From Ampelocalamus luodianensis (Eukaryota > Streptophyta > Magnoliopsida > Poales > Poaceae): a stretch of 64,000 bases of DNA. Positions 12,262 through 23,069 of this stretch are shown here, one piece after another (within the stretch, counting starts at the first letter, position 1; each line of letters begins with the position of its first letter). The stretch is taken from positions 7,445,001 through 7,509,000 of the forward strand of contig CM070629.1 in NCBI GenBank assembly GCA_036346255.1, in the 5' to 3' direction. The translations under genes were made by a program, and so were the position numbers. The notes under the pieces were generated by a model. It was given only the letters and a program-made list of their open reading frames with translations, searched no databases and was not told the origin of the DNA.

Positions 12262-12559
12262 TGAGTGTGTGCTTCGTGTGCGGGATCGTTTTTTTTTTCT
12301 CTCTGTTTCTCCCCCCTCTTCTTCTTTCTTCGGTTTGGGTGAGAGGGGAGCGCGCGAATATAATGCTGAGCCCCTCACTTTAAGGCTAGCTGCTGAAGGA
12401 ACAAGGATGCTATAATTTGAGTGATTGTTAATCAGTTCATGGAGTTTGTACTTCAATGTATCTGTTCAGAAGTAATAGCTAGGCTTGAATACATCTGTTA
12501 TGCAGATCAAGTAATAAGTACCCTACATAAATTGTTCTAGAGAACGAGATTGAGAGGGG
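12262..12559 (+). other. 3' flank/UTR of the ENT gene
   Basis: This pyrimidine-rich stretch follows the stop and turns AT-rich near 12410-12500. No clear AATAAA was seen. The poly(A) site is not defined. Confidence 0.4.
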
Positions 12560-13180
12560 TGAGCCAAGTACTCGAGCCGAACCAGCCTCCCCCATGGTAA
12601 TACTCTCACAACCCAACCAGCTTAGCCACAACGCTTCGTGCCGTGCCACTCCTCGGCCGGCGGTCCATCCCAACCTGCCCAAGCGCGCGCAGCCCGGATA
12701 CGAGACCGCATCCCAGATTCCCAGGCAGGTCGGCACGCCCAAGCGCGCAGCAACTCGAGCAGAATTCCTCTCGGTCCCGTGCCACTCGGCCTGCGGCCCG
12801 CGGTCCGTCCACCTGCCCACCAACCGCGCGCAGCCAGGACGCGAGACCACCGCCCAGGCGGCCGGCACGCAGGTCCATGCGCCGTGGCGCACGGCATTTC
12901 GGGCAGAAGCGATTTCCCCGAAAAGCACGCGCTCGCGCAGCAGGCCGCCCGCACCGATGCCTCCTACTACTGGTACGCGCGGGCGCAGGTGCGCGTTCCA
13001 CGCGGCGCTAGGCCTCCCTCGCGCGTCCCCTGCCCGCGCGGGCGAACCCCACGTCGTGGCCTGCCCAGCCCAGCCCAGGGCTTGATCTCGGCCCCGGTCT
13101 TCGGTAGAGAGGAGGGGGCGGCCGTGGCGCCGTGTGATGTGACCTCCACCGGCTGAGATCTGTTTTGCCGGATAGTTCAG
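12560..13180. repeat. GC-rich block with a ~140-bp tandem duplication
   Basis: CGTGCCACTC...GGTCC...CGCGCGCAGCC-type sequence at about 12638-12710 recurs at about 12777-12850 in the same orientation. Several frames stay open on both strands because of high GC. None shows a domain, so I do not call a gene. Confidence 0.5.
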
Positions 13181-13279
13181 AATCTAACGCCGTGCGCGTG
13201 ACGAACCGTGGAAAAAGCCCGAAAAGACGACACAATGACACAAACACGCACCTTTTCAGTCATCAAGCGCATGGCGGCA

Positions 13280-13336
13280 CATACCTCGCTCGGGTCTGTT
13301 TTTTTTTTTTTTGAGAGAGAGAGCATACCTCGCTCG
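13280..13336 (-). mobile_element. Tiny retroposed insert (T-run plus GA repeat) with a 13-bp target duplication
   Basis: The 13-mer CATACCTCGCTCG occurs at 13280-13292 and again at 13324-13336. The 31 bp between them read GGTCTG, then 14 T, then an 11-base GA run. On the minus strand this is a CT run followed by a poly(A) tail. The structure fits an extremely 5'-truncated LINE- or SINE-mobilised insert made by target-primed reverse transcription. A sister insert lies at 54340-54387. Confidence 0.6.
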
Positions 13337-13540
13337 AGTTAGGGGTACGATTTGCTGCATCGGATTAAAGGTTCGAACTGGCCTCTCTGGCTCGAGTTCC
13401 TACTGGCTTCTCGGCGGCGAGTTGCGAGTCCGAAACTTGTCGCATTTTAGCTGCGGCCTCTCGTTGAACTCTTGGATTCTACACTTAGGGCATCTATAAT
13501 GCTCTAGCATGGGCAGTAGCCCCGCAGGTCCACGTCAGAG

Positions 13541-14939
13541 TAGACCTGCTAATGGTCTATAAACCAACCCAAATCCACACCAGCCCACTTCAATGAAGCA
13601 CATGAATCAAATCCAACCCAACCCACTAATCCACATTTAAAAACCAACCCAATCCAACCCACACATAACTTTAACCCAAACCAATCCAAACCATTTACCT
13701 CGGTATGGTTCAAAAAGTTGAAACTCATGGGTTCAACCCATTGGAACCCATTCTAGCTACTGCCTACTGCAGACATCTTACAGGCATTTCCGCAAACACC
13801 TGATGTGCACCGCAGAGTAAGTAGGATCGCCGTTACTTCCCTTTCTCCTCCATGGCGTCCCCCTCGTCGTTGGTGCCGGAGTCGAAGTCCAGCATGTACC
13901 CCTCCCATTCCTTCCCCTCCGCGACGCCTTCCTCGCCGCCGCCCGGCTCCAGGTCCTCCTCGTCTCCGTACACGTCAGCCTCGCCGTCGGAGGTGGAGTA
14001 CCCGTCGAGCCTCGCAGGCGGAATCCGCCGCACCATGCGTGTGTAGCGCTGCGCGCCGACGTTGCTGAGGGGCAGAAGAGGTGCCGGCGTGCGGGACGTC
14101 GTAGACAGAGAGGTGGCCACGCACGCCGTAGGCCCGCTTCGCTTCTTGTAGTCCTCCTCCTCCAGGTCGTTGTCCTTCTTATATTGCATGTACGGGCTGG
14201 TCTCCGTCGGCAGCTGCATCGTGTCTCCGGCGTCCGCGTCCTTTTGTTGATCTTGCCTCTCCTTCGTTGCCTCCATGGTTGTGATCTCTTTGCTCGATCT
14301 ATGATCTATCCACTACACTCTTGCGTTATTATCCACCACGAGCCGCTGGCGCTGGGAGACGGAAGCTGCTGGGCAACACGCTGTTTGGTCCTGATTTCTT
14401 CTCCGCGCATCCGGGTAACCAACTAACCAAGCAAGCTAGAGAGTAGAGACTCCTCTTCACCTGGTCAGCCACGGCCATGGTGGCGTCGTGTCCTAGGCAG
14501 CCTAGCAGAGCCGCCTCCAGCCTCGGCCCACCGACCGGGCGTGGTGCTTCTACTTCTTGTACCTCGAATCCTTCCTCCTTCTAGAACCTTCCAGACCTCC
14601 CCTTGGCTCCCCCGGACCTCGCCCCTTCGGCCGCCGCTGCCCGATGACCTCCTCTCGCCGGTCGCCGACCTCACTTCTCCACCCACTCGCCAGTGGAGAA
14701 ACTGCCTCTTCTATCTCAAGAACCAGCCCATTCGAACCCACAGGGTCCAAACCGTGGGTCCAAACCGTACAGACCCGAAAATTATTAATCCAAACCAAAC
14801 CCAACCAAACCAATTTCAGTGCAAAGCCAATCCAAACCAAACCATTAGTTACATCAAACCATTTCCATCTATCCAAAGCCAACCCAAATTAAAATCCAAC
14901 CCATTTCACCCATTCCAATCCAATCCATTACCAGGCCTA
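13541..14939. mobile_element. Non-autonomous hAT element carrying a gene fragment
   Basis: The left end TAGACCTGCTAATGG (13541) is inverted at the right end as CCATTACCAGGCCTA (ending 14939), with one or two mismatches. The 8-bp flanks are CGTCAGAG (13533-13540) and CATCAGAG (14940-14947), matching 7 of 8, which is the hAT target-duplication length. Both subterminal zones (13550-13760, 14720-14935) are dense in CCAACCCA/CCAAACC motifs, as expected for transposase-binding regions. No transposase is present. The interior holds the minus-strand coding segment 13833-14276 and a GC-rich stretch at 14465-14690. Confidence 0.85.
13833..14276 (-). pseudogene. Captured coding segment in the hAT element, MEE59-like signature, frameshifted
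   Basis: An open frame of 147 codons starts with a good plant start context (ACCATGG, 14276 downward). The N-terminal third contains S-P-Y-M-Q-Y then D-L-E-E-E-D-Y-K-K-R. Shifting one frame at about 14143, the next residues read A-Y-G-V-R-G-H-L-S-V. Together these resemble the SPY...DLEDYK..YG..GHL signature of small plant proteins of the MEE59 type (recalled, not searched). The existing frame after the shift (serine- and acid-rich) is then out-of-frame sequence. Codon use is GC-rich and unlike the AT-rich transposon arms, which fits capture of a host gene. It could still be expressed as a chimeric protein. Confidence 0.5.
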
Positions 14940-14947
14940 CATCAGAG

Positions 14948-15901
14948 GCGAGCTACTGTGGAGGAGGCGAAAAAGGTGGTGGCTTGCAGAGTGACAGAGA
15001 GACCCGTAGAGGAGTGGCAGCTGCATGTATATGCCTCGGATGACGGCGAGGGACACCGGAACCGACTAGGCGAGGACGGCAGTGCCGGGGCCGGGGAGTG
15101 ACGACGGCACCCGATCTACTTCAGTCGAGGAAGATGATGGCGAGGGAAGCGTCACCGGGGTGGGTGACGACGGCGGCGCTATCGCTAGGAGAGGGTGACG
15201 GCGACCAGTGTTGAGTAAGATCCGGAGCAGATCCGGTCGAAGAGCAACGCATCGAGGCTAGATCGTGGTGGCGACGGTGGTTGCGCGACAGAGGACGCGA
15301 CCGAGAAAGGAAACCAGAGGGGAAGAGCAGAAATGCGTGCGAGGAGGTCACTGACGATGCGGTGATGGAAGTTGAGCGGCGGCGGCTATGCAGGGGCAGC
15401 ACGGGCGGCGGTGCAATGGGAGAATCAGAAGAGAGGTGGGGAAAGTGCCTTTTGAGGGGTGTGAGAGACTAACTGTGGGCCTATGAGCTTAGGTAGTGGT
15501 TTTTGTAATTTGTTGTGTGCTTCTAGGGTTCCTAATGTAAATTTTTGGACGAAAGTATAAATTAAATAATACATGGGCTTAAAAGAAAAACCAGGGGCTG
15601 AAATACGAATTTATTTGTGGGTCCATTTGAAGCTAACCATGCATTAGGTGGCTATGAGCTTTAACAATGTTAGTTTTGTGCCTAGGTGAAAGATGAACCA
15701 CCACTCGAGGCACATTACATTGTACATACCTTTAGATTTGAGGAAAAAAGAAAGAAAAACAAAAGGTGTTCTATGGAAGTACGTGTATACCAGGATCAAA
15801 GTGTTCTATGAAAGCACACGTATACCAAGATCAGCTTATCAACACAGTGTTCAGCTTCGGCAACACCGCTTATAACTTCTCGTCGTCCCTACTCCCTTGT
15901 T
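14948..15901. other. No supported gene
   Basis: 14950-15480 is GC-rich with scattered open frames and no recognised domain. 15480-15900 is AT-rich. A short internal repeat (GTGTTCTATG...GTGTATACCA, about 15765 and 15800) is the only structure noted. Confidence 0.35.
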
Positions 15902-16149
15902 GGAAGCGGGTCCTCTAACTTAACATAGGCAAGTCACATGAGGGCACTGTAGCATGCAATTGGAGCGTCTGGAACCGTCGGATGAATTAATGGACAGTGC
16001 TGATCCTATGGGCAATAAATTGCCATTTTTTCATAAGATATTCAATTTCTCGTGTGTTGTGATTCGAATCATTCAATCTCAATCCAATGCCCTACAAAGG
16101 TGTGCAGTTGACGACTTACTCTATAAGGTTAGAGGACCCGAATGCTTCC
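15902..16149. mobile_element. MITE of about 248 bp
   Basis: The left end GGAAGCGGGTCCTCTAAC (15902) is inverted at the right end as GTTAGAGGACCCGAATGCTTCC (ending 16149), differing by a 3-bp indel. Size and terminal repeats fit a MITE. No convincing target duplication was found, so the superfamily is open. Confidence 0.55.
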
Positions 16150-16908
16150 CTAATCCATGGTACCTCATAATCTTTTAATTATGATATAAAAATGTATTTG
16201 TTATAAACAACAACTTAAACAATCATATTTTGTATTATTTATATACCTTTATTTTATAGGCTTGAGTCGTCTCTGCGTCCACGTATAGGAAAGCTTACAT
16301 ATTGCTGACGTCGCAGGCACCTCCAATCGTCAGGTTTGTCGTCTCTTCGCCCACCGCGGCGGCACGCCGCCCACGGAATCACAAGCACTCCCCAGTCCCC
16401 ACCCACTCACTCACCTACGCCTCGCCCACCGGCCACCACCACCGCACTGCTCTCCATCCCCGCCGCTTCCGTTGATCCCCGATTAGAAGGGAATTCTCCG
16501 GTTCCGGAAGAAACCAAAGGTTCGTTTTACATGCAACCCTCGTCGTACTAACCATCAACGTCAAAGTACAAGATGAGCCGGCAGCTAGGGAAAAGGCCAA
16601 TCTCAGAACTCTCATTGTCGGTGTTTTGGTGCTGATATCGTTTCTGCTGCTGCTGCTGTTGCGTCAGGGGTTTCTTTTTTGTGTAAAGGGCTTCGTGATT
16701 TCAGCCAAGTAGGTTGTTTGATGGCGCTAAGATTAGAATATGTTGAACTAACCATGTTCATTGTCCAATACATGAAGACATAAACTACGCTACTAAGTGA
16801 CAAAGAAGAACGGAATCGAAGATGCATGTGCATCGAGCTGTTACTTTCAGTTCTCATCGGTCTCCCCTTTTCATAATTTTTTAATACTAATTTACAGGTT
16901 GACAAAGT
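16150..16908 (+). other. Upstream region of ENT copy 2
   Basis: A GC-rich patch (16320-16520) ends in a GT donor-like site (AACCAAAG then GTTCGT, near 16517). It could be the old 5' non-coding exon, since an ACAG acceptor lies just before the ATG at 16909. No other gene was seen. Confidence 0.35.
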
Positions 16909-19652
16909 ATGAGCAGTACAGAGGGTGCAAGTGCACTTCAACTTCAGGTTACTTAATTCTTCTACTCTTTTTTCTCCAAGTGCATCTATTGGTCTGCTTT
17001 ATATAGTGTTGTGAGGCAATGGATTATGATGTGCTCTCTCACTTTGTTTGTTTTGAAATTGACAGGGGAAGTACTTTGGTATATTCGTCTGCTTTATATT
17101 GGGAAATGGATGCCTCTTCTCATGGAACAGTATGCTGACGATCTAAGATTACTATGTCTACCTCTTCCCAGTATGTGCATTGTTTACAAATTACAATATA
17201 TGATTGCTTATTTTTACGCGGTCAGTAGTCAGTAGCACTGCGCACGCGGTTGAAAAGATGCAAAAGCCACTTTTTTGCTTATGGTTCAACTATTGAACTT
17301 GATTGAAAAGAAAACAAAATTCCCTTAAAGCTGATTCCCACCTAACTATTAGATTATAAAAGGTAAATTGTTGGTTCTCCGGTGCCCGTTGATTATGGAT
17401 GTTTTGTCACACTATTGTTTACAATTTCAAGATAATGTTCTTTTTTCTTGTTTGAACCGAATGCCACATTACAGCAAGCTAGACAAGTCCAGTCACAAAA
17501 TCAAGTTATAATAAACCTGTGATGACTGATGATATATTGATTACTAATTATTGCAGAAGAACCACCCAACTAGAGTCCTCACGCTAGCACATCAGCCTTT
17601 TGCCCTTGTAGTAACAGCACTCCTGACATATCACGAAGCAAATATCAACACGAGACTTTGAAATCTGACAGGATATATACTTTTCTTCTCGAGTTCTTTG
17701 GCAATAATAATTGTAAGTGCCTTCCTTTCTCTGGGACAATTAGAGATTCATCGGTTATATTTATTCAGCCTGACCATTGTGTTAGTATTGTTATTGCATA
17801 AATGATATCAACCTCACATATCATTTTTTCCTGTACCAGCTGGATGTGGCTACTAAAGGGCGGGGTGGAGTTGGAGCCTTTGTTGGTGTATGTATAGTAA
17901 GTGCGTCATTCGGGATAGCGGATGCCCATGTTCAAGGCGGCATGGTTGGTGACCTATGCTTGATGTGCCCAGAGTTTATTCAGGTAACAGTTTCCAGTGA
18001 TTCTTAATATTTCATGATTTTTGCAGTCAACTATATAGTTTTAGAGGCTATAGTTGACTGTCCTTATGTATCAATATCATGTTTTGGGTTTGTAGTCCTA
18101 CTTAGCAGGTTTGGCTGCATCAGGGGTGATAACATCAGCTTTGAGACTAATTACAAAAGCAGCTTTTGAGAACTCACAAGATGGTTTTCACAAAGGAGCT
18201 AGTATGTCCCATTCTTGTCAACATATATGTATCAACAAGTTTGTCTAGAATTTATCTTCACATCTTAAATAAATAAACATAGTATTCGGCCTTCCTATCA
18301 ATGTTTAGCAGCATCCTTCTGTTCATTAGCATCTGCTTCATATAATTATCTTGCCTAACGTGTTAGTGCTTTATTTATCTTTTCCATATCATTCTTGTTA
18401 ACTATTTATTTGGTCTAACAAAATGGTTTAAACTACTTCATGCAGTGTTATTCTTTTCGATATCATGCTTCTTTGAGCTATTGTGTGTCCTGTATGCATT
18501 GGTCTTTCCCACATTGCCAATTGTGAAGTATTATCTCTCAAAGGCAGCTTCTGAAGGTAGCAAAACCGTTGCTGGCGACCTAGCTGCTGCAGGAGTCCCA
18601 ACTGAACGTGATGAACAAGTATGTCTCAAACTGATGGTTCTGCAGTTTGTTAGCTTTACCAATGAATATGATCCATGGAAATATAATAAGAACACACTAC
18701 TTTCTGCGGGCTGGCAAGGATCCAAAAAGATCTGAGCGCTTATGTCATGTGCAGCAGTTTAGGATAAGGCGCAGCCAGCCCTATTGGCAGTTTAGGAATC
18801 CTCAAATTAGAAAGTTGCAATTAGACAAGTTTAATATAGAAAAGTCTCATTATGAAAGTTTGCATTGTGAAGGATAATACCTTCTAAGTTAGCCTATATT
18901 GCATTAGGAAAGATAATACCTTCCAAGTTAGTTGGTATCCTTTTATATACGTAGTATATGCATCAATGAAAATCAGCAAAGGATTGAGAGTTACCCAATC
19001 CCCTTTGCACCATCCCTTGTCCGTGCGCACTGTTCATCACATACTGTTCATCTGAGCCGTCTTTCCTCCCTGTTCGCTGCCGGCAGCTAGGGTTCGTCTT
19101 GGCCGCCGCCCACCACGGTGTTCCGACGAAATCCTCATCCTCCTGAATTGATTCTTCCTTTTCGTCTCCGCTCCCAAAACTCATCACGTTACAGCTTAAG
19201 CACCACACAACTGTTGGTGCAAAATATAGATTATGCACTTGATATCTTTCTGATATGTCTTGACTCTATCTATTTTCCCTGGATTTTTATCTGAAGACAC
19301 CGGATCACACAGCCTGGGGGTGTGGTAAAGTTTCTTTCATTTCTTGCTTTTACTAACACATGCATCCAACTTCTGCAAATTGGTATAGTTTCATCTGACA
19401 TTCCATTTAACTCTTTTCCCCTCTTCTGTACAATTTAGGTATGCACTCATTTTGATTGCAATGTAAAATGTCTGGGATCTCATAGGGAGATATGTATCCT
19501 TTATTATCAAGCTGAAATCTCGGAAGTGCATTATGGCAGCAGCCCTTTCGCGCTTTCTTCCCATTCCTGCATTCTATTTCACTGCAAAGTATGGTGATCA
19601 AGGTTACATGATCTTTTTGATGTCCTTCCTGGGGTTGAGCAGTGGATATCTA
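16909..19652 (+). pseudogene. ENT copy 2, 5' portion, exons 1-8a
   Basis: Exons match copy 1 one for one: 16909-16947, 17066-17170, 17557-17712, 17840-17983, 18096-18201, 18446-18618 (3 bp shorter), exon 7 from 18710 to 19324 (split by a solo LTR) and exon 8 from 19439 until the chromovirus at 19653. Damage: GAA to TAA in exon 2 (17144-17146), TGA in exon 3 (17659-17661), and GG in place of the AG acceptor before exon 7 (18708-18709). The stops mean it was, or became, non-functional independently of the insertions. The gene continues at 33323 beyond the retrotransposon. It lies in direct orientation between copies 1 and 3, so the three arose by tandem duplication. Confidence 0.92.
18743..19193. 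mobile_element. Solo LTR (451 bp) inside exon 7 of ENT copy 2
   Basis: The block starts TGTCATGTGCAGC and ends CACGTTACA, giving TG...CA ends. It is flanked by a perfect 5-bp duplication GCTTA (18738-18742 and 19194-19198). Exon 7 coding sequence stops at one side and resumes at the other (copy 1 reads ...GAGCGTTTAAGCACC without a gap). No internal retrotransposon sequence remains, so this is a solo LTR left by recombination, probably Ty1/copia by its short length. Confidence 0.85.
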
Positions 19653-22600
19653 TGTGACGCCCCGTGTTATTACCCCAGGGGTAATAACACTTAAGCATAC
19701 GGATTACTATTCGTTTGCGCGGTAGAACACCACTCCAACGAATAGTAAGCTTTACCAGAGTGAGCGCATCAGAACAATAAGATAGAAACTGTCCTTTATT
19801 CACACAGTTAGCCACGCAGGGCTAAGGTCTTACAGCACACATACTAATTTACATAGCCAAAATAAGACTAAACCCCCTTCTTGCCTGCCACACTCCACTG
19901 GCCTCCTATTCGTCCCAGGAGTCAAATACGGAGTCCATCTCGCCCTGCGCCTCGTAGTAAGGGTCTTCGCCTCCTGTGGTCTCATCTGTACCTGCAGTGC
20001 CTTCGCCCCACTCGGGATACTTCCCTGCTGGACTAGGGTCTACAAAGGAGAATACTAACAAGGTTGAGTACAAATGAATGTACTCAGCAAGCATTAATAG
20101 CAAAAGATGCAAAGGATGCACTATCTCTACTCTTTATCACAATTTCTAAGCCATCTCATTTTAGAAAATAAATCTCGACAAAAGTGGCAAGTTTTAATAC
20201 TGAAAAACCCTACTAGTCATTCGGAGAGACAAAAGACCCCCTGTGGTTCCCGTAGACTCCAATCCTGGAGACTTGCATGAATTCATGATTTAGTTTAGCA
20301 CTGCGCAGGCTTTGTACTACTTTACCCATAGCTATTCCGGACTCTCTGTGAACAGGGTCCACCGCATTGCCTTAGATGCGGGTTCGAGATCGAATACGTA
20401 ACGCTTTCCGTGTTACGTGATTAATTTCTCCACCCATCACCTTCCGCCGGTGCAGATTAAGTCACGCTGCTGACCTCATCATCCACCGAGTTCTGGTGAG
20501 GTTGGTTGAGGCAGCTTCTATCCTGCACTCAACACTCCACCTTAGCACATATAGCGCCTTGGATCCCCCACTTCCGGACTATCCCCCACCGGTCCTGGGT
20601 TCCTCCATATCACTCACACACACCTATTACTTACCCGATGTGGAGAGCATAGTCACGTAACAAGGTAGAATTTTCTGCCCGCCGAAACGGGAAAATGGTT
20701 GGCACTGAATTACGGCATCTGACCGAGCAAGAGTTGGTTGGTCCTTATATTATAACCATATGTAAAAAGGGGCCCACCTCTTACCTCATCATCATCGTCT
20801 CGTTTCCCCAGCCAGGGCCCCCTTTTTACCCTCCTAGTAAGTCTTATTTCTTTCTCAATTATCTTAATCATCTCAATCATTTTCTTTAGGTTTTGGAAAA
20901 CCATTTTAATGCAATACATATAATAGTGCAAGATAGGGTATATTTTTAAAGTAACTATATTAATGTTCAAGAGGATCGCTTGCCTTCGTAGGAGTAGAAA
21001 AGGTTGGTGCCGATGAAGTTCTGGTCAGCTGCTCCGGTCTGTGCTGATTCGCCTTCTGTAGTAGATCGGAAACGAATCATAGTATAAATAAATACGTAGT
21101 TGATTTGAGTGATAATATGGATACATAAGTTAGTGACGACTACAAGTTAGCACCTTTTAATTACTAAAACGTTTTCGCGGTCTAAGCAGAGTTAGCACTC
21201 TCCGACAGTTGCCCGATTGCCTATACGCACCAACTAGTTTAACAACCACCGAAGTAAAGGATACCCAACTTAATCTCACCGTCGAACCACTGAGCAACCA
21301 GAATCTACAACTTAACTAAAATCGCCAAATCCTAACCTAAACCTAATCTTCCCCTAATCTATCTCTCTCCCTCTCTCTCTCTCCAAACCCATTCGGCCGG
21401 CCCACTACAAGCCCACACACGCACCCGGCCTACTACACACACACGCACAGCACACACAGCCTAAACACACACACTAAGCACACACGCACCGCACACACGC
21501 ACAGCACACCCTCCCACTCCCATCTCTCTGCCTCTCCCGACCCCTTCTTCCACCCTCAGCGCCGCCGCCCCTCTCTCGGCTCCCTCGCGCCGGCTCCCTC
21601 TCTGCTCTCTCTCTTTGCCCTCCCGACGCCGCAGCTCCCCCAGCTCCTCGGCGCCGCCGCCGCTCGCCGGTTCCCCTTCTTTACTTCTTCAACCCCACGC
21701 GCCGCTCCGACTCGGCCCGACTCGCACCCGCCGCTCCCAGCTCAGCCCTTGCTTGCTTCTCGCGCGCGCCTCCTCTACCTAGCGCCGCCGAACCCGGCTC
21801 TCCCTCTCTCGGCTCCCCTCTTCTCCCCTTACTCTAGCGCCGCCTCCCTCGCGCCGGCCCGACGCCCCTGCTTCCCTTCCAGCTCCGGCCCCTACTCGGC
21901 TCCCCCGACGCCGCAGCTCCCCGAGCGGCCTCTGCTCTCCCCCACGGTTCGGCTCGACGCAGATCTGGCCTGCGCGCCGCCGGCCTCCAACTTCCCCCCT
22001 TTCTGCTCGGCCCGGATCCGGTCTCTCCCTTCTTCTTTCTCCTTCCGCCACCTCGTCCTCCCTCCTGCGGCCTAGATCCGGCGACCATGAGCTTCGGCCC
22101 GGTCGGCTCTGCCTCCCGGCCGCCGGCACCAAGCACCGATGCCTTCCCCCTACTAGCTCACTCAAATCATGCTAGATGTTCTACTGATGCATGCTAGTAT
22201 GTATGAATGCAGGTTAGTGGTAGATCTGGAGAGGGGAAGGACTACTGGAGGTAGAAGATGCAGCTTCAAGGTATGCGTGATGCTCACCTTCAGTTCAAAA
22301 TGCTCATTATCTTTACCTGATGGTGGACTGAGAAATGGTCTGGTTGTGTTGTGCTTGTCTTTGTTGATGAATGGTCGCCTGCCGCTTGAGGATGTCCGTG
22401 ATGGTCTGCCTTTGCTTGGTGATGCTTGAGGATGGGGATGCGGTGGTGCGCAGGGTGGTGTCGCCGGCCGTGGCAATGCCGAGCTCTGGGCTGCCCTGGC
22501 GACGCCAAGCTCCTGCTTGAGCTGTGTCTGGACTGAGGGGAAAGAATGAGTGGGGGGGGGAAATAGGAGCTGCTGCTGGGCTGCCAGAAGATAGGAATGC

Positions 22601-23053
22601 ACTGTGCAACGGATGAGACTGGACGTTTTGCTTTGCGTGCGGTCGCGCATCTTTGAGAAGGATAAGATTGCACTGTAGTGCTTGTGGGCAGCGGGGAAAT
22701 AGGTTTAGGCACTGGTGCTACTCATTTGTTTTAGGGTTGCATGAAATAGGATGTATGAATGTAAATGAGATGATCTGGATCCTGTGGATGTAAAATGAAC
22801 TACTGATGTCTTATCTATGCAATTGCTGATTGTTGTCTAATGCAATTTGTAATGCATTTTAGTTACTGATTTGATCAACTGCTGGGCTGGAGGATGATAG
22901 CAATGAATGATGCGATTACATGAATGACACGACACGCTTTAGCTAATTGGGAGCGACCTAATACTATTGCTAACTTGCCACTAAGAAAAGCTTAACCGCT
23001 GCTAAACCCCGATTACCGCTACGAGGTAGGTCTTAAAAACGCGGGCTCTCACA
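19653..23053 (-). repeat. 3' LTR of the chromovirus (3401 bp)
   Basis: It matches 29937-33322 along its full length. On the minus strand it begins TGTGAGAGCCCGCG at 23053 and ends ...GGGGCGTCACA at 19653. Internally it has a CT microsatellite (21362-21383) next to a CA-rich stretch (21410-21510) and a GC-rich part (21540-22130). Open frames in the GC-rich part are compositional. Do not annotate them as genes. Confidence 0.95.
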
Positions 23054-23068
23054 TCCTACCCCACTTAG
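23054..23068 (-). other. Polypurine tract
   Basis: Read on the minus strand, AAGTGGGGTAGGA directly precedes the 3' LTR. Its position and composition fit the primer for plus-strand DNA synthesis. Confidence 0.8.
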
Positions 23069-23069
23069 A

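Noticed and set aside
11694..12383. 229-codon frame over exons 8-9 of ENT copy 1
   Set aside because: It is an alternative frame of the real exons and runs through introns.
12594..13156. Overlapping 120-170-codon frames on both strands after ENT copy 1
   Set aside because: Open because of high GC and a tandem duplication. No domain, start context or splice pattern supports a gene.
21749..22712. Several 80-160-codon frames in the left LTR (and their twins at 31838-32981)
   Set aside because: They lie inside LTRs, in GC-rich low-complexity sequence, and differ between the two LTR copies through frameshifting indels.
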